Positions 18,406 through 27,870 of a DNA stretch of 64,000 nucleotides are shown piece by piece; within the stretch, counting starts at the first letter, position 1; the number at the start of each line of letters is the position of its first letter. The stretch is from an uncultured Mycoplasmatota bacterium. Lineage in GTDB: Bacteria > Bacillota_I > Bacilli_A > RF39 > UBA660. The stretch covers positions 1 to 64,000 of the forward strand of contig UQSR01000004.1 in assembly GCA_900543825.1 (NCBI GenBank), given 5' to 3'. The position numbers and the translations under genes are program-made. The notes under the pieces are model-generated. The model ran no database searches and was not told where the DNA came from. It worked only from the letters and a program-made list of their open reading frames with translations.

Positions 18406-19038
18406 ATGAATACATATATATATAACAGCCATGAATATCCAATCGAGATAATCCGCAAAAATAATAAAAATACTTATATTAGAGTAAAAGAGGGTAAGAT
18501 AGTAGTTACAACAAACTATCTTACCCCTTCTAAAATGATAGAAAAACTAATTAAAGACAATACAGAATTCATAAATAAATGTCTCATAAAAAGTGAAACA
18601 AAAAAAGAAGATACATCATTCAAACTTTTTGGAGAAAGTTATGATATTGTATATGGCTTTAAAGACACCGAAATAGAAGAAAGTAAAATATACACCAAAG
18701 ATGAAAAAACACTTAATAAATACTTATCAAAATATATTCAAAACATTTATCAAGCACAATTAGATTATTACTATAACCTATTTGAAGAAAAAATACCTGT
18801 TCCAAACTTAAAAATAAGAAAAATGACTAGTAGATGGGGTGTATGCAATATCAAAAATCATAACGTAACATTAAATTTAGAATTATCAAAATATCCTAAA
18901 GTTTATCTAAACTACGTTATTGTCCATGAACTATCGCATTTCATCCACCCAAATCATTCTAAGGAATTTTGGTTATTAGTAAGTAAGTATTGTCCAAACT
19001 ATAAAGATATAAGAAAAAGTATGCGCACAAATACATAA
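18406..19038 (+). CDS. YgjP-like M48-type metallopeptidase domain protein
   Basis: 210 residues. The zinc motif HELSH (in YVIVHELSHFIHPNHSKEFW, about residues 167-186) and RKMTSRWGVCN (near 139) are the two defining segments of the YgjP/DUF45 family. The His in HPNHSKEFW is also conserved. Proteolytic substrates are unknown. It starts two bases after the preceding stop and ends in a terminator. Confidence 0.88.
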   Translation: MNTYIYNSHEYPIEIIRKNNKNTYIRVKEGKIVVTTNYLTPSKMIEKLIKDNTEFINKCLIKSETKKEDTSFKLFGESYDIVYGFKDTEIEESKIYTKDEKTLNKYLSKYIQNIYQAQLDYYYNLFEEKIPVPNLKIRKMTSRWGVCNIKNHNVTLNLELSKYPKVYLNYVIVHELSHFIHPNHSKEFWLLVSKYCPNYKDIRKSMRTNT

Positions 19039-19044
19039 TGATAC

Positions 19045-19070
19045 AGAGACTAAAAATAGTCTCTTTTATT
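19045..19070 (+). terminator. Terminator after the YgjP-like gene
   Basis: AGAGACTA / TAGTCTCT stem with AAAA loop and TTTATT tail. Confidence 0.82.
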
Positions 19071-19120
19071 ATAATTACTACATATACTAATATCTTTTAT
19101 GACAATTTAGTGTAAAGTAA

Positions 19121-19149
19121 TAGACTTTTCATTAGAAATTTAGTACAAT
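19121..19149 (+). promoter_or_regulatory. Promoter of recG
   Basis: TAGACT (19121-19126), 17 bp, TACAAT (19144-19149). It is 21 bp from the recG start. Confidence 0.55.
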
Positions 19150-19170
19150 TATGGTAGGAGTGATATAAAA

Positions 19171-21177
19171 ATGATAGAATTAGAGAGTATTGATGGAATA
19201 GGTCCAAAGACTAAAGAACTAATAAATAAATTAGGAATTAATACTGCTGAGGACTTAATCAATCATTATCCATTCCGCTATGATATCATTAAAAGAAGTG
19301 ATTTAACCGTAGTAAATGATGGAGATAGAATAGTAATAGATGGCATCGTAGAGGGACAGCCAACCATTATATATATAAATAAAAGTCTAAAAAAAATAAT
19401 ATTTAGAATAAATACTAAGACATCTATATTAAATGTAACAATATATAATAAAATATACTTACATCAAGAATTAAAAAGTGGTAAAGAAGTAACAATTATA
19501 GGGAAATATAACAAATTAAAAAATACCATTATAGCAAGTGACGTAAGATTTGGATTATTACCACCAAGTGCTAAAATAGAGCCTATTTATAGTGTAACAG
19601 CAGGGCTTACATCAAAACAATTAGCAAAATTAATATCTAGTGCCTTAGAAACAGATTTTTCAGTAGATAATTTATTACCAAAATATTTAGAAGAAAAATA
19701 TAATTTAATAACAAAAAAAGAAGCTCTACATAATGTACATAACCCAATTGATATATTAATGCTAAAAAAAGCAAGACAAAGAATCAAATATGAAGAATTA
19801 TTTATGTATATGCTAAAAATAAATTATTTAAAAGAAAAAATAGTTAGTGAAGAAGCTTGCATTACAAGAAATTTAGATAGAGAAAAAATAAATAAATTTA
19901 TAAGTTCCTTACCATTTGCCCTAACACTAGATCAACAAATAGCCGTAAATGATATATTAAAAGATTTAGAAAGTGAAAAACGCATGAATAGGCTACTAGA
20001 AGGTGATGTTGGCTCTGGTAAAACAATTGTAGCATTCATAAGTATATATGCCAACTATTTATCCAAACATCAAACGGCATTGATGGCTCCAACAGAAATA
20101 CTAGCAACGCAGCACTATGAAGAAGCATTAAAAATATTTAGTAAATGTAAAATGAATATAGCCCTTCTTACATCTAGTACTAGTGCTAAAGACAAAAAAG
20201 AAATATATGAAAATTTATCCAATGGGGAAATAGATTTAATAATTGGCACACAATCATTAATCCAAGAGAAAATAAATTATAAAAAATTAGGATTAGTAAT
20301 AACCGATGAGCAACACCGCTTTGGTGTAAATCAAAGAAACATTTTTAAAAGTAAAGGAATAAGCCCTGATGTATTATCAATGAGTGCCACTCCAATTCCA
20401 AGAACATATGCACTTACTATATATGGTGATACCGACTTATCAATAATTAAAAGCAAGCCTGCTAATCGTAAACCAGTTATAACTATTTTCAAAAAGGAAA
20501 AAGAAATAACTGATGTATTAAATATGATGAAAGAAGAACTAGATAAAAATCATCAAATATATGTAGTGGCTCCTATGATTGACGAAGAAGAAGACAAAGA
20601 ATCCGAAAGCGTAAAAGAACTAGAAGAAAAAATGAATAAAGCTTTTGGAAAAATAGCTAAAATAGGTATTATACATGGCAAAATAGATCCAAAAGAAAAA
20701 AACAAAATAATGACAAACTTTGAAAATAATAAAATAAATATATTAATATCAACAACAGTAATAGAAGTAGGAATAAATGTTCCAAATGCTTCAATGATAG
20801 TAATATTCAGTGCTAACATGTTCGGGCTTTCCACTCTTCATCAATTACGTGGTAGAGTAGGAAGAAGTGATATTCAAAGCTATTGTATTTTAGTAGCACC
20901 AGAATCACAAGAAAGACTAAGATTACTAGAAAAAACAAATGATGGTTTTGCCATAAGTGAATATGACTTTCAAACAAGAGGAGAAGGGAACCTATTTGGT
21001 ACCGAACAAAGTGGAGAACTATCATTCAAAATGGCAAGCATCAAAAAAGATTTTAAAATGCTATTAAAAGCAAAAGATGACGCCGATGAATTCATTAGTA
21101 CATTACTAACGTTCAATACTAATCCAGAGTATGAACCAATAATCAAAGAATTAAAATCAACTGAAAATTTAGATTAA
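19171..21177 (+). CDS. recG: ATP-dependent DNA helicase RecG
   Basis: 668 residues, the usual RecG length. The N-terminal wedge domain begins with helix-hairpin-helix-like IDGIGPKTKELINKLGI. Walker A is GDVGSGKT (about residue 273), the DEAD-type box is DEQHRFGV (about 378), and motif VI is QLRGRVGRSD (about 563). The protein remodels stalled replication forks and branched DNA. It has its own promoter and a strong terminator, so it is a single-gene unit. Confidence 0.97.
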   Translation: MIELESIDGIGPKTKELINKLGINTAEDLINHYPFRYDIIKRSDLTVVNDGDRIVIDGIVEGQPTIIYINKSLKKIIFRINTKTSILNVTIYNKIYLHQELKSGKEVTIIGKYNKLKNTIIASDVRFGLLPPSAKIEPIYSVTAGLTSKQLAKLISSALETDFSVDNLLPKYLEEKYNLITKKEALHNVHNPIDILMLKKARQRIKYEELFMYMLKINYLKEKIVSEEACITRNLDREKINKFISSLPFALTLDQQIAVNDILKDLESEKRMNRLLEGDVGSGKTIVAFISIYANYLSKHQTALMAPTEILATQHYEEALKIFSKCKMNIALLTSSTSAKDKKEIYENLSNGEIDLIIGTQSLIQEKINYKKLGLVITDEQHRFGVNQRNIFKSKGISPDVLSMSATPIPRTYALTIYGDTDLSIIKSKPANRKPVITIFKKEKEITDVLNMMKEELDKNHQIYVVAPMIDEEEDKESESVKELEEKMNKAFGKIAKIGIIHGKIDPKEKNKIMTNFENNKINILISTTVIEVGINVPNASMIVIFSANMFGLSTLHQLRGRVGRSDIQSYCILVAPESQERLRLLEKTNDGFAISEYDFQTRGEGNLFGTEQSGELSFKMASIKKDFKMLLKAKDDADEFISTLLTFNTNPEYEPIIKELKSTENLD

Positions 21178-21210
21178 AAAAATTACGGATATTACTCCGT
21201 AATTTTTATA
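21178..21210 (+). terminator. Terminator after recG
   Basis: A perfect 12-bp stem (AAAAATTACGGA / TCCGTAATTTTT) with TATTAC loop starts right after the stop codon. Confidence 0.9.
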
Positions 21211-21264
21211 TATAGTTAAAAATATAGAAAACAAGTATTATATTTAATCATCTTCTAATAATAT

Positions 21265-21350
21265 AAATAAAAGCGAGCCAGCTTTAGCTGACTCTTCAGG
21301 GGGTTTTGGTTATCACACCTACTTACAATCGTAGAGTGCGGTCATATATT
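21265..21350 (-). ncRNA. Candidate small RNA with its own terminator (unidentified)
   Basis: The 414-bp gap between recG and the next gene has no convincing ORF but holds a GC-richer island. Read on the minus strand, it begins with GACCGCACTCTACGATTGTA and has a CCCCCTGAAG stretch in the middle. It ends with GAGTCAGC-TAAA-GCTGGCTC (21275-21294), an 8-bp hairpin followed by a T-rich tract: a proper intrinsic terminator for that strand. A possible promoter TTGCTT-17-TATGAT lies upstream on the same strand. No toxin-like reading frame was found. The rest of the gap (21351-21591) is AT-rich and featureless to my eye. Confidence 0.45.
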
Positions 21351-21591
21351 TTTATGACATATTAATCATAATACATTTTTCAATAAAAAGCAATAGATTT
21401 TAGAAAATTTATTTTACATTTTTTTCAATTCCTTAATATTCAATAGTTTACAAAATAAAAAAATTATATAATAATTAATAAAAGTATGATATAATTGTGT
21501 AGTATTTATTTATAGAAGTTTTATATTTAGATATTAGTTAATAAATATACTTTTATTAAAAACCAATTTAATATATAAGGAGTATGAAAAA

Positions 21592-22419
21592 ATGGAAAAA
21601 TATAAAGAAATAGAAAGAAGTATAATAAAAAAATATCGTAAAGATATATGGAGTAAGTTTGTCAAAGCAGTAAAAGAATACGAATTAATAAAAGAAAATG
21701 ATAATATCATGGTATGTATATCCGGAGGTAAAGATTCTTTCTTAATGGCAAAATGTATACAAGAATTAGAACGACATGGTAATGTCCATTTTAATGCTAG
21801 GTATGTAGTAATGGATCCAGGATACAATGAGTATAACTTAAATATGATATTAGATAATGCCAAAACATTAAACGTACCAATAGAAGTATTCAAAAGCGAT
21901 ATATTTGACGTAGTATCTAAAATAAGCTTTGATAGTCCATGTTATATGTGTGCCAAAATGCGTAGAGGATATTTATACAATAAAGCCAAAGAATTAGGCT
22001 GCAACAAAATAGCCTTAGGACACCATTTTAACGATGTAATAGAAACAACACTACTATCAATGTTTTACGGTTCTGAAATAAAAACAATGATGCCAAAATT
22101 ACATAGTGATAATTTTAAAGGTATCGAATTAATAAGACCACTATATTTAGTAGCGGAAGAAAGTATTATATCATGGCGCAACAATTCCAAATTAACCTTT
22201 ATAAATTGTGCATGTAAATTTACAGAGATGTGTTCCCTAACAAATGAAGGACTAAGTAAGAGAAAAGAAATGAAAGAATTAATAAAAAAATTAAAGAAAA
22301 TAAATCCAAATATCGATCGAAATATTTTTAAAAGCTTAGATAATGTAAATCTAAATTGCGTATTAGGAACAAAGAAAGACGGAGTATATAAAAGTTTTTT
22401 AGAAGATTACAATAAATAA
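21592..22419 (+). CDS. TtcA-like PP-loop tRNA thiolation protein
   Basis: 275 residues. The PP-loop ATP-binding motif is SGGKDSF (about residues 45-51). CYMCAKMRRGYLY (about 119) has the CxxC of TtcA-type enzymes, and the third Cys group lies in NCACKFTEMC (about 203). GHHFNDVIETTLLSMFYG is the matching helix. These residues fit an Fe-S dependent tRNA 2-thiolation enzyme such as TtcA (cytidine 32); the exact target is inferred from the family. The ribosome site is AAGGAG upstream of the ATG. Confidence 0.82.
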   Translation: MEKYKEIERSIIKKYRKDIWSKFVKAVKEYELIKENDNIMVCISGGKDSFLMAKCIQELERHGNVHFNARYVVMDPGYNEYNLNMILDNAKTLNVPIEVFKSDIFDVVSKISFDSPCYMCAKMRRGYLYNKAKELGCNKIALGHHFNDVIETTLLSMFYGSEIKTMMPKLHSDNFKGIELIRPLYLVAEESIISWRNNSKLTFINCACKFTEMCSLTNEGLSKRKEMKELIKKLKKINPNIDRNIFKSLDNVNLNCVLGTKKDGVYKSFLEDYNK

Positions 22420-22440
22420 ACAACACATTTTAAAATCAAG

Positions 22441-22469
22441 TTTACATCAAAAAAAATTAGTATTATAAT
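22441..22469 (+). promoter_or_regulatory. Promoter of the GtrA-like gene
   Basis: TTTACA (22441-22446), 17 bp, TATAAT (22464-22469). Confidence 0.65.
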
Positions 22470-22505
22470 AAATAAAAACAATAATAAAAATGTAAAGGTG
22501 TAAAA

Positions 22506-22922
22506 ATGAATAATATAATTAACATATATAACAAAAATAAAAAATTTATAAAATATTGTAGTATTTCCATTATATGTACTATAATATTATACTTAATATA
22601 TTTTTTCATAACAAAAATAAATCCCAAAGCATACATATTAGCAAACTTTATAGCTTACTTAGTATCATTTAGCTTATTATTTTACTTAAATCAAAAACTA
22701 TTTAACTCAATACCTGCAAATAAAAGAAACAAAATAACCCAAATACTAGATTTCATAATCTTTAGATTAATAGGTTTTCTAATAGATAGTACTATACTTG
22801 TTATATTAATTGAACAAGTTAGTATATCAAACTTTTGGTCTAAAATAATAAGCTCGCTTCTTACATTTATATATAACTATTATACAAATAAAAAATTTGT
22901 ATTTAAAAAGTATGAACATTAA
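22506..22922 (+). CDS. GtrA-like membrane protein
   Basis: 138 residues with four hydrophobic helices. The C-terminal ending IISSLLTFIYNYYTNKKFVF and the first-helix start FIKYCSISIICTIILYLIYF match the GtrA/DPMS family, whose members move polyprenol-linked sugars or partner with glycosyltransferases in cell-surface glycosylation. No glycosyltransferase gene is adjacent, so its partner is unknown. A terminator follows. Confidence 0.85.
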   Translation: MNNIINIYNKNKKFIKYCSISIICTIILYLIYFFITKINPKAYILANFIAYLVSFSLLFYLNQKLFNSIPANKRNKITQILDFIIFRLIGFLIDSTILVILIEQVSISNFWSKIISSLLTFIYNYYTNKKFVFKKYEH

Positions 22923-22923
22923 T

Positions 22924-22953
22924 CATGACTATTAAATAAAATAGTCATTTTTT
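22924..22953 (+). terminator. Terminator after the GtrA-like gene
   Basis: ATGACTAT / ATAGTCAT stem, TAAATAAA loop region, then TTTTTT. Confidence 0.85.
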
Positions 22954-23016
22954 GTCATTTCATAAAACTTCTAAAAAAATCAAACATAAAATATTATGTA
23001 CCATAGGAGGATTCTT

Positions 23017-25626
23017 ATGTACAATAATAATGGTTTAAATAATGAAGAAGTAAAGGAAAACAGAAAAAAATATGGTAGTAATAACATTAGTGGAAAAAAT
23101 ACCAATACATTCTTTAATTTATTTATTGAAACTTTAGGAGATCCAATTATAAAAATATTAATAATAGCTTTAGCAGTAAAAACAATATTTTTATTTAAAG
23201 ACTTCGATTACTTTGAAACAATTGGTATAGTAATAGCCATCTTAGTAGCATCTCTAATATCCGCTATTAGTGAGTATGGATCTAATAAAGCATTTGAAAG
23301 AATGCAAGAAGAATCATCAAAAATAAATGTCCGTGTAAGAAGAAATAAAAAAATAATAGAAATATCAATAGATGACATTGTAAAAAATGATGTAATAATT
23401 TTATCAAGTGGCGAAAAAATACCAGCAGATGGTATTTTAATAAGAGGAAAATTATCAGTAGATGAATCATCACTAAATGGAGAATCAAAAGAAGTATATA
23501 AAGAATTAACAAAAGATATAAATATCATATCCGATAAGAATAAAGTTTATAGAGGAACAACCATTTATGATGGAACTGCTGAAGTATTAATAACTAAAGT
23601 AGGTATGGATACATTATATGGTAAAATGGCCAAAGAATTAACAACCGGAGAAGATATATCGCCATTAAAACTAAGATTAACCAATCTAGCCAAAATAATA
23701 AGCAAAATAGGTTACATAGCTGCTATCCTTATAGCCATTTCTTATTTATTTTCTAAAATATTTATTCTAAATAATTTCAATCTATCAATAATAAAAGCCA
23801 TACCATTAAATACCATCATAGGTTATATTCTAGAAGCAATGACATTAGCAGTATCAGTATTAGTAATGGCCGTCCCCGAAGGTCTACCAATGATGATAAC
23901 ACTGGTATTATCAACTAATTCAAAGAAAATGTTAAAAAACAAAGTCCTAGTAAGAAAAATGGTTGGAATAGAAACTGCAGGATCATTAAATATATTATTT
24001 ACTGATAAAACAGGAACCATAACCAATGGTAAAATGGAAGTAATATCAATATTAGATGGTTCTTTAAATGAGTATAGCAATATAAATGAATTATCATCAT
24101 CTTATAGACAAATTCTAATAGATAGTATTATTTATAATAATGAATCAGAATATGATAGTACTACTAACAAAATAATAGGGGGAAATATAACCGATAAAGC
24201 CTTACTATCTTTCGCAGGTCAAAACAAAAAAGACACTATAAAGATAATTGATAAAATAATGTTTAATAGTCAAAATAAATATTCCATATCAATAATAGAA
24301 AAAAACAATAAAAAAATTAAACTAATAAAAGGAGCACCTGATGTATTATTAAAGTATACTACTAATTATATAGATGAAAATGGAAAAAGCAAATATTTAG
24401 ACAAAGAAAAACTAATGTCCATTATAAAAGAAAAAACAAATAAAGGAATTCGAGCAATAGCTATATCTACTTCTCAAAGTATCTATCCTACAGATAATAT
24501 AAGAAGAAATATATTAGTAGGTATAATATTTATTAAAGATGAAATAAGAAAAGAGGCTAGAGATGGTTTAAATTTAATAAAATCAGCAGGAATAAATACC
24601 ATTATGGTAACAGGAGACTCCAAAGAAACTGCTACCAGTATAGCCAAAGAAGTAGGTATAGTAAGCAATAATGCTGATGTAATACTTTCTAGTAATGAAT
24701 TAAGTAAAATAAATGACGAAGAATTAAAAAAAATAATACCAAGATTAAAAGTAGTATCAAGAGCTCTTCCAGAAGACAAAAAAAGACTAGTATTACTATC
24801 AAAAGAATTAGGCTTAGTAACAGGAATGACTGGTGATGGAGTAAATGATTGCATTGCTCTTAAAAAAGCCGATGTATCTTTTGCCATGGGTAGTGGTACA
24901 GAAGTGGCCAAAGAAGCTTCAGATATAGTAATATTAGATGACAACATAGTATCAATATCTAAAGCAATATTATACGGTAGAACAATATTTAAAAATATTC
25001 GTAAATTCATTATTTTCCAATTATCCGTAAATGTATCCGCTATTCTTTTAGCCCTAATAGGGCCATTTATCGGAGTACCATCGCCAATAACCGTTGTACA
25101 GATGTTATGGATAAATATGGTCATGGATACATTAGCAGGATTAGCCTTTTCCTACGAAGTACCACGAATAGAGTACATGAAAGAGCCGCCAAAAAAGAAA
25201 GAAGAAAACATTTTAAACAAATATATGATTAATGAAATACTATCTTCTGGATTATACTCTTTAGTACTATGCATTGTCTTTCTAAAACTTCCAATAATAA
25301 AAAGTTTATTTGTAGATAATAATCATTTTATGACATCATTCTTCTGTCTATTTATCTTTTTAGCAACATTTAATGCATTTAATGCTAGAACACACAGACT
25401 AAATATATTTGCTCATTTATCAGAAAACAAAATCTTTTTATTAATAATACTATTTATCATCATAGTACAAATATCCATAACATATTCCGGTATAACAATT
25501 TTTCAAACTACAAGAATAAATATAAAAGAATTATTAATTACAATTGTTCTATCATTTAGCATTATCCCATTAGATATAATAAGAAAAATAATAACAAAGA
25601 AAACAAAACATAATTTTGGAGTATAG
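23017..25626 (+). CDS. Calcium-type cation-translocating P-type ATPase
   Basis: About 869 residues. The order is N-terminal cytoplasmic segment, membrane helices 1-2, actuator domain with the TGE-equivalent LNGESKE, and the phosphorylation motif DKTGTITNG (about residue 331). The nucleotide domain has KGAPDVLL, hinge motif MVTGDSKETA and MTGDGVNDCIALKKADVSFAMG, followed by six C-terminal helices. VPEGLPM in helix 4 is the cation-site motif of SERCA-like pumps, so calcium export is likely. An in-frame ATG at 22996 lies before the AGGAGG site, so ATG 23017 is the better start. Confidence 0.9.
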   Translation: MYNNNGLNNEEVKENRKKYGSNNISGKNTNTFFNLFIETLGDPIIKILIIALAVKTIFLFKDFDYFETIGIVIAILVASLISAISEYGSNKAFERMQEESSKINVRVRRNKKIIEISIDDIVKNDVIILSSGEKIPADGILIRGKLSVDESSLNGESKEVYKELTKDINIISDKNKVYRGTTIYDGTAEVLITKVGMDTLYGKMAKELTTGEDISPLKLRLTNLAKIISKIGYIAAILIAISYLFSKIFILNNFNLSIIKAIPLNTIIGYILEAMTLAVSVLVMAVPEGLPMMITLVLSTNSKKMLKNKVLVRKMVGIETAGSLNILFTDKTGTITNGKMEVISILDGSLNEYSNINELSSSYRQILIDSIIYNNESEYDSTTNKIIGGNITDKALLSFAGQNKKDTIKIIDKIMFNSQNKYSISIIEKNNKKIKLIKGAPDVLLKYTTNYIDENGKSKYLDKEKLMSIIKEKTNKGIRAIAISTSQSIYPTDNIRRNILVGIIFIKDEIRKEARDGLNLIKSAGINTIMVTGDSKETATSIAKEVGIVSNNADVILSSNELSKINDEELKKIIPRLKVVSRALPEDKKRLVLLSKELGLVTGMTGDGVNDCIALKKADVSFAMGSGTEVAKEASDIVILDDNIVSISKAILYGRTIFKNIRKFIIFQLSVNVSAILLALIGPFIGVPSPITVVQMLWINMVMDTLAGLAFSYEVPRIEYMKEPPKKKEENILNKYMINEILSSGLYSLVLCIVFLKLPIIKSLFVDNNHFMTSFFCLFIFLATFNAFNARTHRLNIFAHLSENKIFLLIILFIIIVQISITYSGITIFQTTRINIKELLITIVLSFSIIPLDIIRKIITKKTKHNFGV

Positions 25627-25628
25627 TC

Positions 25629-25657
25629 TTGAAATAAGCACTCTTTTATGATATACT
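25629..25657 (+). promoter_or_regulatory. Promoter of the 25689 gene
   Basis: TTGAAA (25629-25634), 17 bp, TATACT (25652-25657). Confidence 0.7.
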
Positions 25658-25688
25658 AAACTCATAAAAGTAGAAAGGGTGTTGTATT

Positions 25689-26003
25689 ATGAAAAGAAAA
25701 AGAGACATTGCTTCTTTAGCAGAAGAATACTACAAAAATTATGAAGTACTAAGGTATTTAAGCCCTGAAGTATTCAAAAAAGCTATCTTAGATATGTTTT
25801 TAACAACTAGTTTAACTATTCCAGAAATAGAAGAAAAACTAAAAGAAATGGTTAAAAGAAAAGGTGGAAAAATAGAACTAAAATATAAAGAAAATGGTGA
25901 TAGCTACGTTGAAGTAAAAGTAAACGAAAAAATATACATAATAGCCATAGCTATAGCATTAGTAATAACATTAATAACTATTACTACATTACTAATAAGA
26001 TAA
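25689..26003 (+). CDS. Small tail-anchored hypothetical protein
   Basis: 104 residues: a basic helical N-terminal part (EEYYKNYEVLRYLSPEVFKK), a charged middle and a single C-terminal hydrophobic helix (IIAIAIALVITLITITTLLI) ending in Arg. The layout suggests a tail-anchored membrane protein facing the cytoplasm. I recognise no family. It is a single gene between two strong promoters, so it is probably well expressed on its own. Confidence 0.6.
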   Translation: MKRKRDIASLAEEYYKNYEVLRYLSPEVFKKAILDMFLTTSLTIPEIEEKLKEMVKRKGGKIELKYKENGDSYVEVKVNEKIYIIAIAIALVITLITITTLLIR

Positions 26004-26008
26004 TATTA

Positions 26009-26037
26009 TTGACATAAGAATAATGCTTTGATATAAT
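26009..26037 (+). promoter_or_regulatory. Strong promoter of the 26066 gene
   Basis: Consensus TTGACA (26009-26014), 17 bp, TATAAT (26032-26037). Confidence 0.85.
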
Positions 26038-26065
26038 AAATAATGCTATTGAGAGGAGTTTTATT

Positions 26066-26446
26066 ATGAATGGTGGAATAATGCTATTAGATAATATAAA
26101 TATTACTTTCACGAATGGAGTAGAAAAAATATACAATGTAGTATATTACAACGACAAAGGTTTCTTCTTACGAACTGAAGGAGAATCATTAATAACATCA
26201 CTTCATATCGAAGATTCAAAGTTAATTACAAACCATCACAACAATATATATATAAAAAGCGTTCAAGAAATATCAAGCATAAAAATACAGCAAGAATGGA
26301 TAAAAAAGAAAGCTCCAGGTTTTTATATAGAAGGAAATCTATTAACATACAATAGTCAGATGGCTAATAAATATTTTTTAGATGAAGAGATGGCTTATGA
26401 CCAATTAAAATTTAAAAAGAAAGAAAGAATAAAAGAAGAGCAATAA
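26066..26446 (+). CDS. Hypothetical protein upstream of trmR
   Basis: 126 residues without membrane segment. Short strands in the first 80 residues (NINITFTNGVEKIYNVVYYN, then GFFLRTEGE) are followed by a Lys/Glu-rich helical tail. I do not recognise it. The start follows GAGAGGAG. A consensus promoter drives it; a weak terminator-like hairpin separates it from trmR, so it may feed the tRNA-modification genes by readthrough. Confidence 0.55.
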   Translation: MNGGIMLLDNINITFTNGVEKIYNVVYYNDKGFFLRTEGESLITSLHIEDSKLITNHHNNIYIKSVQEISSIKIQQEWIKKKAPGFYIEGNLLTYNSQMANKYFLDEEMAYDQLKFKKKERIKEEQ

Positions 26447-26463
26447 AAAGTTGCTTTTCTTTT
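26432..26463 (+). terminator. Weak terminator-like hairpin
   Basis: AAGAGCAA / TTGCTTTT stem around TAAAAAG, followed by CTTTT. It spans the stop of the preceding gene. Confidence 0.5.
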
Positions 26464-26483
26464 AAAAGTTAAGGTGAAAAAAT

Positions 26484-27065
26484 ATGGAAGAAATAGAAAA
26501 ATATGCAAAAGAAAATAGAATACCTATCATGCAAAAAGATGGAATATTATATCTAGTTAATTACATTAAAGAAAATAAAATTACAAATATTTTAGAAATA
26601 GGTAGTGCTATTGGATATTCCGCTATTATGATGGCTAAAGCAAATAAAAACATCAAAGTAACTACTATAGAGAAAGATAAAGACAGATATAATATAGCAG
26701 TATCAAATATTAAAAAATATAATTTAGAAAATCAAATAAATATCATTAATGACGACGCCACACTAACAGATATAAAAGAAAAATATGATCTAATATTTAT
26801 CGATGCCGCTAAAGGAAAGAATATCCTTTTCTTTGAAAAATATAAAAATAATTTAAAAGAATATGGAACAATTATTACAGATAACTTATCCTTCCATGGC
26901 TTAGTAGAAAACCCAAATCTAATAAAAACTAAAAATCAAAAAGGCATCGCAAACAAAATAAAATTATTTATTAACTTTTTAGATAACAATAAAGAATTTT
27001 CTACTATTTATATACCAGTAGGGGATAAAATAGCCATATCCAAAAGGAGTAAAAAATATGAATAA
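26484..27065 (+). CDS. trmR: tRNA 5-hydroxyuridine methyltransferase TrmR
   Basis: 193 residues, class I SAM-dependent O-methyltransferase. The SAM loop is ILEIGSAIGYSAIMMAK (about residues 38-54), the acidic end of strand 2 is TTIEKDKDR (about 66), and the metal-binding Asp is in LIFIDAAKG followed by ITDNLSFHG. It follows the B. subtilis order trmR-trhP1-trhP2, where TrmR methylates 5-hydroxyuridine at wobble position 34 to mo5U. It overlaps the next gene by 8 bp, so the three are coupled. Confidence 0.88.
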   Translation: MEEIEKYAKENRIPIMQKDGILYLVNYIKENKITNILEIGSAIGYSAIMMAKANKNIKVTTIEKDKDRYNIAVSNIKKYNLENQINIINDDATLTDIKEKYDLIFIDAAKGKNILFFEKYKNNLKEYGTIITDNLSFHGLVENPNLIKTKNQKGIANKIKLFINFLDNNKEFSTIYIPVGDKIAISKRSKKYE

Positions 27066-27870
27066 TATAATTGTTGTACCAAATAAAAAAGAAGATATAG
27101 ATATCATTCTAAATAAAGATATAAAAGGCATAATAATAGGTGTCAAAGATTTATCCATATATAATTTTGAATTAACTATTGAAGAAATAATTCTTTTAGC
27201 ACAGTCAGTAGATAAAAAAATAATCATAGCAATGAATAAAATGATTCATAATAAAGATATACCACTTGTAAAAGAAGTATTAAATAAAGTGGCCACAAGC
27301 AATATAGAAGGCATATTATTTTATGATATTGGCATATTTAAAATAGCTAAAGATATGAATATTAAAAAAGAATTAATATTATCGCAGGAGCATCTAAATG
27401 CCAGTATAAATAGTAATAATTTTTATTATAACCATGGTTTAAATAGTACCTATATAACATCAGATATAACTAAAGAAGAAATATTAGATATAAAAAATAA
27501 TACAAAATTAAACATCTATTACACAGTATATGGATTATTACCAATCTTTTATTCTCGTAGATTATTACTTACTAGTTATTTTACATACATAAATAAAGAA
27601 AAAAAAGACAATCTATATTGTATATATAATAATGATAATAAGTATACCATTATAGAAAAAAAATATGGTACTATCATTTATAGTCCACTAGTAAATTTAA
27701 TAAATCATATAGAGGAGTTAAAAGACATAAATTTAGTAATAGATTTATCAAGTACAAATAATATTGATATAATAGATAAATATATAAGTAAAGAAAAAAT
27801 GGAAAATACTTATGAAGGCTTCTATAATATAAAAACAATTTATCGATTGAAAGGTGATAAAGATGCATAA
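27058..27870 (+). CDS. yrrN: U32-like tRNA hydroxylation protein, first subunit (TrhP1/YrrN)
   Basis: 270 residues, TIM-barrel-like U32 family. It lacks the Cys-rich RCVLSNYF-type segment present in its neighbour, as in YrrN of B. subtilis. Position between trmR and the full U32 protein, with overlapping ends on both sides (8 bp each), supports the assignment. Together with the next protein it should help form 5-hydroxyuridine at tRNA position 34. Sequence is diverged, so the call depends on context. Confidence 0.75.
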   Translation: MNNIIVVPNKKEDIDIILNKDIKGIIIGVKDLSIYNFELTIEEIILLAQSVDKKIIIAMNKMIHNKDIPLVKEVLNKVATSNIEGILFYDIGIFKIAKDMNIKKELILSQEHLNASINSNNFYYNHGLNSTYITSDITKEEILDIKNNTKLNIYYTVYGLLPIFYSRRLLLTSYFTYINKEKKDNLYCIYNNDNKYTIIEKKYGTIIYSPLVNLINHIEELKDINLVIDLSSTNNIDIIDKYISKEKMENTYEGFYNIKTIYRLKGDKDA

